Assembly: GCA_030655095.1 (NCBI GenBank)
Contig: JAURWF010000038.1
Location: 1 to 9,308 of the forward strand
Reading direction: 5' to 3'
Origin: a bacterium
GTDB lineage: Bacteria > Patescibacteriota > Patescibacteriia > Patescibacteriales > GWC2-42-12
DNA length: 9,308 nt
Shown: positions 5,603 to 9,308 of the stretch, piece by piece
How the letters are laid out: each line of letters starts with the position of its first letter
Position numbering within the stretch: position 1 is the first letter of the stretch
Program-made: the position numbers and the translations under genes
The notes under the pieces: generated by a model
Databases searched by the model: none
Told to the model about the DNA's origin: nothing
Seen by the model: the letters and a program-made list of their open reading frames with translations, nothing else

Positions 5603-6511
5603 ATGAAATCTTTACCTAAAATTCTAACAATATTTTTTATAACAGTATTTATTTTACAAATAATCTGTATATTTTTTTTATTAACAGCACCTGTTGCCAG
5701 TCAAGCTGCTGGACCAATTAAATTTACGCCTGAAGTTGGTATTGGCGCAGATTTTCCTGCTAATGTCCCGCAAACAATTAGCGGGGATTCTATTGGCAAT
5801 TATATTATAGTAATTTACAAATATGCAATTGGTATTGTTGGAATTTTAGCAGCAATAATTTTGATGGTCGCTGGCGTAATTTGGCTAACAGCTGGAGGAA
5901 ATGCTTCTCAAATTACAGACGCCAAAGCATGGATTACAGCCAGTCTTACTGGTCTAGTTATTGCTTTATGCTCTTATATAATCTTAGCAACAGTAAATAC
6001 TGATTTAGTAAATTTTGGATCTTTAGATGTAGCAAATGTGGGAAATATAAAAGTAGATACAAGCATAGGACTCAAAGAACTGGACGAAGAAATGGACAAA
6101 GAAGGAGTAAGTCCAAGAGAAAAAAAAGCTACAAAAGAAGCCATATACACCTCAAAAACTGGATGTTGCTTTTATAAAAAATCCAAAAAGTGCACAAGCG
6201 ACGTACTTAAAACAGACTGCGCTGACAAACAAATAATGAATTTTTATCTTGGCCTATGTAAATATGTTATTGGCTGCCCAGAATTTTGTACAAGAAATAA
6301 CGCTGGAACTAGTTGCGTCGTCACCGCTAAACCATCTAAAAAAGCAGTTTGTATTAAAAAAAAATGTGAATTATGTGAAAAAGAAAAAACAGGCGAATCA
6401 TGTGTTTTTACTTCTATTTGTTGCGAAGGATTATGTTGCGACGATAGCGCAGGTATTCCTTTTAGAAAATGCATTAAAGGAATTCCTACAAGAGGAAAAT
6501 ATTGTAAATAA
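5603..6511 (+). CDS. Secreted TrbC/VirB2-like pilin core protein with 18-cysteine C-terminal tail
   Basis: The 302-residue product starts with an export signal (basic MKSLPK, hydrophobic 8-28, likely cleavage near ASQAA 32-36). It then has two hydrophobic helices (about 67-96 and 108-128) joined by TAGGNASQITDAKAW, a layout resembling TrbC/VirB2 conjugative pilins and the pilin-like proteins frequent in Patescibacteria. After a charged linker (150-183) comes a domain with 18 cysteines (188-301, including CC pairs at 188-189, 273-274 and 278-279), likely extracellular and disulfide-bonded. Residues 71-128 are almost identical to residues 83-140 of the gene at 7880; the flanks are unrelated. 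A surface filament or membrane-displayed role is inference. No T4SS genes lie in the window. The tail is unrecognised. Confidence 0.77.
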   Translation: MKSLPKILTIFFITVFILQIICIFFLLTAPVASQAAGPIKFTPEVGIGADFPANVPQTISGDSIGNYIIVIYKYAIGIVGILAAIILMVAGVIWLTAGGNASQITDAKAWITASLTGLVIALCSYIILATVNTDLVNFGSLDVANVGNIKVDTSIGLKELDEEMDKEGVSPREKKATKEAIYTSKTGCCFYKKSKKCTSDVLKTDCADKQIMNFYLGLCKYVIGCPEFCTRNNAGTSCVVTAKPSKKAVCIKKKCELCEKEKTGESCVFTSICCEGLCCDDSAGIPFRKCIKGIPTRGKYCK

Positions 6512-6568
6512 TTTGTGGATCTAAAAAAAATTAAAATTATATTATTTTTACCATTAGCGCTATTTTTT
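6508..6568. repeat. Direct repeat, left copy (duplicated 5' end of the second pilin-like gene)
   Basis: This segment matches 7873-7933 with three mismatches in 61 bases, and the last 47 bases (6522-6568) are identical to 7887-7933. The left copy begins inside the stop codon region of the first pilin-like gene. The right copy spans the ATPase stop and the first 18 codons of the second pilin-like gene. Together they bracket the ATPase segment. Confidence 0.9.
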
Positions 6569-6607
6569 TCTACCTTGACTATATTTTATATTAAATATAA
6601 AATATAG
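6515..6607 (+). pseudogene. Truncated duplicate of the 5' end of the second pilin-like gene
   Basis: From a GTG at 6515, in the place of the ATG of the gene at 7880, the frame reads DLKKIKIILFLPLALFF, which matches residues 2-18 of that gene's signal peptide apart from D for N. It then diverges and stops at TAG 6605-6607 after 30 codons. It lies 3 bases after the first pilin-like gene's stop. It is most simply a remnant left when the ATPase segment inserted or was copied. A small expressed membrane peptide cannot be excluded. Confidence 0.7.
6575..6607 (+). promoter_or_regulatory. Promoter and 29-base palindrome upstream of the ATPase gene
   Basis: TTGACT (6575-6580), a 17-base spacer and TAAAAT (6598-6603) form a good sigma-70-type promoter, with a leader of roughly 45 bases. 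A perfect inverted repeat covers spacer and -10: CTATATTTTATATT (6579-6592), a single A, and AATATAAAATATAG (6594-6607). It could be a repressor operator. It has no G+C in the stem interior, so a terminator role for the gene upstream is less likely. Confidence 0.6.
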
Positions 6608-6652
6608 TGTAGTATACTTTATATTTAATATATTACTTTATTATTAGCCAAA

Positions 6653-7876
6653 ATGAATAACAAAATATACAAAAGAGATATTTTTGAGGAGATCAGCAAA
6701 TATCTCTATGATGACGGCATAATTGTGCTTCATGGAGCTAGACAAGTTGGAAAAACGCACTTGCTTTATTATCTTGAAAACTATTTAAAAGACAGAGGCG
6801 CGCTTACATATTATATAGATCTTGAAGACGAACGATTTCTTGATGAACTAAACAAAGGAGCAGAAACATTAAACTCATTACTAGAAGAAAAATTAGACAT
6901 CAAATCTTTTTCTACTACAAAAAAAGTATTTGTTTTTATTGATGAAATTCAATATTTAAAAAACCCCTCGTCTTTTTTAAAGCTGGTAGCTGATCATTAT
7001 AAATACATCAAACTTATAATTTCAGGATCGTCCAGTTTTGAAATAAAGAAAAAATTTAAAAACTCTTTAGTCGGTCGAACAATTAATTTTGAAATTTTTC
7101 CACTTTCTTTTAATGAATTTTTATTATTTAAAAATTATCCACTAAAAAAAGAAAAAAACATAACTTCAAATATAATTATTAACGAACTAAAAGAATTATA
7201 TAAAGAATTTGTCCTTTTTGGAAGCTACCCACAAATTGTTCTAACAAAAAATATTGAAAAAAAAGAAAAATTTCTAGAACAAATCATTAATACTTATGTC
7301 AGAAAAGATATAAGAGATTTGGCAGACATAAAAGACATAAATAAATTTAATAAACTATTACGAATTTTATCAGCGCAAAACGGGCAATTATTGAATATCA
7401 CTGAACTCGCTAATACCGCCGATTTAGCAAAACCAACCGTAGAAAAATATCTCTTTCTTTTAGAAAACACCTATATTATCAAACTTTTAAAACCATTTAG
7501 TCGCAACGTTCGTTCAGAACTTTTTAAAACTCCAAAAATTTATTTTTACGATACTGGATTGTGCCATCTACTTTGGCTCCGTACTTTACCTCGCGAAATT
7601 ATTGGTCATTCTTTTGAAGCCAGCATATTTACAGAACTTCTTAAAAAATATCAGTCAGAAAATATTTTCTATTGGCGCACTCAAGACAAAAAAGAAATTG
7701 ACTTTATTTTAACTATAAAAAATAATTTATTACCAATTGAAGTCAAACTTAATTTTAAACAATTTAATAAAACTGCTATTAACTATTTTATTGATAAATA
7801 TAAAATTAATAAATATAAGATAGCTGGATTAGATGGTGAGAAAAAAGAAAATTGTATTTATCCTTGGGAATTATAA
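6653..7876 (+). CDS. AAA_14 / DUF4143-family ATPase
   Basis: The 407-residue protein has a Walker A motif GARQVGKT (28-35), Walker B VFVFIDEIQ (92-100), a sensor-like IISGSSS (122-128) and the GRTINFEIFPLSFNEF (141-156) stretch diagnostic of this ATPase family. A winged-helix-like segment follows (about 245-282, ITELANTADLAKPTVEKYL). The C-terminal DUF4143 part has FYDTGL (298-303) and a nuclease-fold-like EIDFIL...IEVK (348-365), with E348, D350, E363 and K365 where PD-(D/E)XK residues would be. Length and domain order are complete. Biological roles of this large family are poorly known; it is abundant, often multi-copy and patchily distributed. It has its own promoter and palindrome and is bracketed by a direct repeat of the neighbouring pilin-like gene, which suggests acquisition as a unit. 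It ends 3 bases before the next ATG. Confidence 0.9.
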   Translation: MNNKIYKRDIFEEISKYLYDDGIIVLHGARQVGKTHLLYYLENYLKDRGALTYYIDLEDERFLDELNKGAETLNSLLEEKLDIKSFSTTKKVFVFIDEIQYLKNPSSFLKLVADHYKYIKLIISGSSSFEIKKKFKNSLVGRTINFEIFPLSFNEFLLFKNYPLKKEKNITSNIIINELKELYKEFVLFGSYPQIVLTKNIEKKEKFLEQIINTYVRKDIRDLADIKDINKFNKLLRILSAQNGQLLNITELANTADLAKPTVEKYLFLLENTYIIKLLKPFSRNVRSELFKTPKIYFYDTGLCHLLWLRTLPREIIGHSFEASIFTELLKKYQSENIFYWRTQDKKEIDFILTIKNNLLPIEVKLNFKQFNKTAINYFIDKYKINKYKIAGLDGEKKENCIYPWEL

Positions 7877-7933
7877 TTTATGAATTTAAAAAAAATTAAA
7901 ATTATATTATTTTTACCATTAGCGCTATTTTTT
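7873..7933. repeat. Direct repeat, right copy (intact 5' end of the second pilin-like gene)
   Basis: This is the partner of 6508-6568. It includes the ATPase stop (TAA 7874-7876), the spacer TTT, the ATG at 7880 and the first 18 codons of the pilin-like gene. Relative to the left copy, the differences are A/G at 7880 (start codon), A/G at 7883 and T/C at 7886. All lie in the first 14 bases, and the following 47 are identical. Confidence 0.9.
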
Positions 7934-9106
7934 ATAGCTAGCTTTTTTTGTTTTCCAACTTCAGTAAAAGCAGAAGTAAACGCTAGTATGCCAACATTTA
8001 TTATGCCTAATTTGGAAGTTGATTTTAGTGGATTAAACAAAATCTTTTCAGAATCCAAACCAACTGCATGCCCAGATGATAAGTCTAAACTTTGTATTAA
8101 TTGGATTGGCGAATATATCTCTGGTATTTACAAATATGCAATTGGCATTGTAGGAATTTTGGCAGCTATAATTTTAATGGTTGCTGGCGTAATTTGGCTA
8201 ACCGCAGGAGGAAATGCTTCTCAAATTACAGAAGCAAAAGCATGGATTACAGCCAGTCTTACAGGATTAGTTATTGCTTTATGCTCTTATACAATTCTCT
8301 ACCAAGTCAACCCGGATTTACTTGCATTAAAACCACTAAAAATCACATCTGTTGCTAAAATTAACACACCTATAAGTTCTATCGCGACAAGATCCGGATT
8401 AGACATTTGCACGCTTAGAGGAGATCAAGGAGTTAAATTAAAAGCAACTAAAAGCGGAGTAACAACAACCAGCATTTTTCCTAATTGGATGGATTCATTT
8501 ATAGATAACGCTTTCAATTATATTGTTACAGGAAATGTTGCGGAATTAAAGATTTGTCAATACTATTGCGACACCATGCAATCTGAAAAAGATAATGGAA
8601 ATCCCGTCAAAAGATTTGAACTAATTAAAAATAGCGATGCTGTATGTTGCGTTTGTAATGGACCAATGAAATACAACAGAAATACATTAATGGCAAATAT
8701 TATTATTAAATACGATTTTGACTATAGCGATAAAGCCAAAGTACTTAATGATGCTTCAGACGATCTTTTAAGTTTTTTAGATTGCATGGCAAACCAAAGC
8801 AACCTTCAAAGTAAACAAAAAAATAAAATATCGTCAATTGGTGATATAAATTGCGCAGGTGATTTAAAAAATTGTCTAAACAAACAGCATAGCTCAAACT
8901 CTTGTCACTATAGCAACGGAGCAGGCATCTACAAATCCTATGCCGTTGATATTGGTAATGGTGGAGAAGATGTTAGCAACCCCATTAATAATAATATTAA
9001 AACAGCTGCACAAAATTGCAAAGCAAAATTTATTCACAAAGAAAGTAATCATATACATATAAGCATCAACCCATGTCTTAGAGATGGCACAGGAGCTAAT
9101 TTTTAA
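7880..9106 (+). CDS. Secreted TrbC/VirB2-like pilin core protein with possible LAS/M15-type metallopeptidase-like C-terminus
   Basis: The 408-residue product has a signal peptide (1-31, KK..., hydrophobic 8-25, cleavage near SVKA). A 50-residue spacer follows, then a two-helix pilin core (83-140) matching the gene at 5603. The remaining 270 residues are exported and cysteine-containing (for example CQYYC 226-230, CCVC 256-259). The last 70 residues contain S341-C-H343, then YAVDI with D357, and after a 30-residue stretch N-H391-I-H393-I. This order (H...D...HxH) resembles the zinc ligands of LAS/M15 peptidoglycan peptidases, but the H-to-D gap (13 residues) exceeds the usual 6. If real, it would join a pilin-like anchor to a wall-cutting or wall-binding domain. 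The peptidase reading is inference; the pilin core is well supported. It follows the ATPase by 3 bases. Confidence 0.75.
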   Translation: MNLKKIKIILFLPLALFFIASFFCFPTSVKAEVNASMPTFIMPNLEVDFSGLNKIFSESKPTACPDDKSKLCINWIGEYISGIYKYAIGIVGILAAIILMVAGVIWLTAGGNASQITEAKAWITASLTGLVIALCSYTILYQVNPDLLALKPLKITSVAKINTPISSIATRSGLDICTLRGDQGVKLKATKSGVTTTSIFPNWMDSFIDNAFNYIVTGNVAELKICQYYCDTMQSEKDNGNPVKRFELIKNSDAVCCVCNGPMKYNRNTLMANIIIKYDFDYSDKAKVLNDASDDLLSFLDCMANQSNLQSKQKNKISSIGDINCAGDLKNCLNKQHSSNSCHYSNGAGIYKSYAVDIGNGGEDVSNPINNNIKTAAQNCKAKFIHKESNHIHISINPCLRDGTGANF

Positions 9107-9167
9107 AATTAATTTTATACAAATATTTTTAAAACTATGTTTTACTTTACAAAATATCTTTAAAAAA

Positions 9168-9222
9168 TTGACAATAAGTTAATCTTTTGATAAATTAAAG
9201 TTAATCTAAAAATTAACTTTAA
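9168..9222 (+). promoter_or_regulatory. Promoter and GTTAAT half-site operator of the Phd-like gene
   Basis: TTGACA (9168-9173), a 17-base spacer and TAAATT (9191-9196) form a plausible promoter. A perfect 11-base inverted repeat follows (TTAAAGTTAAT 9195-9205, ATTAACTTTAA 9212-9222, 6-base spacer). AAGTTAATCT also occurs as a direct repeat at 9176-9185 and 9198-9207, exactly 22 bases (about two helix turns) apart. This suits cooperative autorepression by a Phd/YefM dimer. Confidence 0.65.
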
Positions 9223-9226
9223 AATT

Positions 9227-9308
9227 ATGGAAAACATTATTGGTTTAAAAAATTTAAGAGAAAATATGATTGAGTATATAGATCGCATTGCTAAAGGCGA
9301 GTCATTTA
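9227..9308 (+). CDS. Phd/YefM-type antitoxin, N-terminal part (truncated by window end)
   Basis: Twenty-seven codons are visible: an ENIIGLKNLRENM start, then IEYIDRIAKGESF at the window edge. This matches the start of Phd/YefM (prevent-host-death) antitoxins, in which a short strand is followed by a helix 'LR..l...i..v..Ge' and then a '(I/V)v.rrg+p.a.l' strand. The family binds DNA through its N-terminal half and neutralises a Doc, RelE/YoeB or PIN-type toxin through its C-terminal half, both beyond this window. The promoter and the inverted GTTAAT half-sites upstream support an autoregulated antitoxin. No Shine-Dalgarno sequence precedes the ATG. Confidence 0.68.
   Translation, partial: MENIIGLKNLRENMIEYIDRIAKGESF

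Noticed and set aside
6244..6474. Minus-strand open frame opposite the cysteine-rich tail
   Set aside because: It is antisense to a supported coding frame and has no family features.
6249..6524. 91-codon plus-strand open frame overlapping the cysteine-rich tail
   Set aside because: It is an offset reading of the well-supported gene at 5603, lysine-rich from A-runs, with no family resemblance.
7858..8058. Minus-strand open frame across the ATPase/pilin junction
   Set aside because: It crosses two supported plus-strand genes and has no promoter or domain.
8101..8358. 85-codon plus-strand open frame in the second pilin-like gene
   Set aside because: It is an out-of-frame reading over the conserved core. 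Codon-level conservation between the two pilin cores (mostly synonymous changes) supports the other frame.
9107..9167. Terminator after the second pilin-like gene
   Set aside because: The region has A/T runs but I could find no G+C-containing stem followed by a T-tract.

Overview
The window is strongly AT-rich and compact. Most genes are separated by a few bases to about 120 bases, and UGA is used as an ordinary stop. Two exported proteins carry a TrbC/VirB2-like two-helix core of the kind common in Patescibacteria (CPR bacteria; a Parcubacteria-type lineage is my best guess). No clear Shine-Dalgarno sequence precedes the genes; most starts follow runs such as AATTTT. The lineage is inferred from gene style, not from a phylogenetic marker.

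Left part (1-1920). A probable 3' end of a rightward gene lies at the window edge. It converges on a leftward pair: an MFS-type membrane transporter, then tsaC (threonylcarbamoyl-AMP synthase for tRNA t6A), whose start overlaps the transporter's end by 17 bases.

Middle (1970-4920). A divergent extended -10 promoter drives a probable operon of a membrane-anchored DsbA-like thioredoxin-fold protein, followed by porG, porD and porA. These encode the gamma, delta (2x[4Fe-4S] ferredoxin) and alpha subunits of a pyruvate-type 2-oxoacid:ferredoxin oxidoreductase. The TPP-binding beta subunit (porB), which usually follows porA, is not here. A ribbon-helix-helix antitoxin and RelE/ParE-like toxin operon, with a near-perfect palindromic operator, sits in its place. 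A large nested hairpin built from AGCTT units separates porG and porD. Degenerate copies of an interspersed TGTCATT-type repeat occur at three places.

Right part (5603-9106). Two secreted proteins share an almost identical 58-residue two-helix pilin-like core (56/58 residues) but have unrelated flanks. The first ends in an 18-cysteine tail. The second ends in a segment with a possible LAS/M15-type zinc motif (SCH...AVD...HIH). Between them is an AAA_14/DUF4143 ATPase with its own promoter and a 29-base palindrome. The ATPase segment is bracketed by a direct repeat of about 60 bases: the 5' end of the second pilin-like gene is present a second time, as a truncated GTG-start remnant, upstream of the ATPase. 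This suggests a recent insertion or duplication inside a pilin gene cluster.

Right edge. A truncated Phd/YefM-type antitoxin gene begins at 9227, preceded by a TTGACA promoter and repeated GTTAAT half-sites. The most interesting parts are the pilin-core fusion pair, the ATPase cassette that splits them, and the por operon lacking porB.
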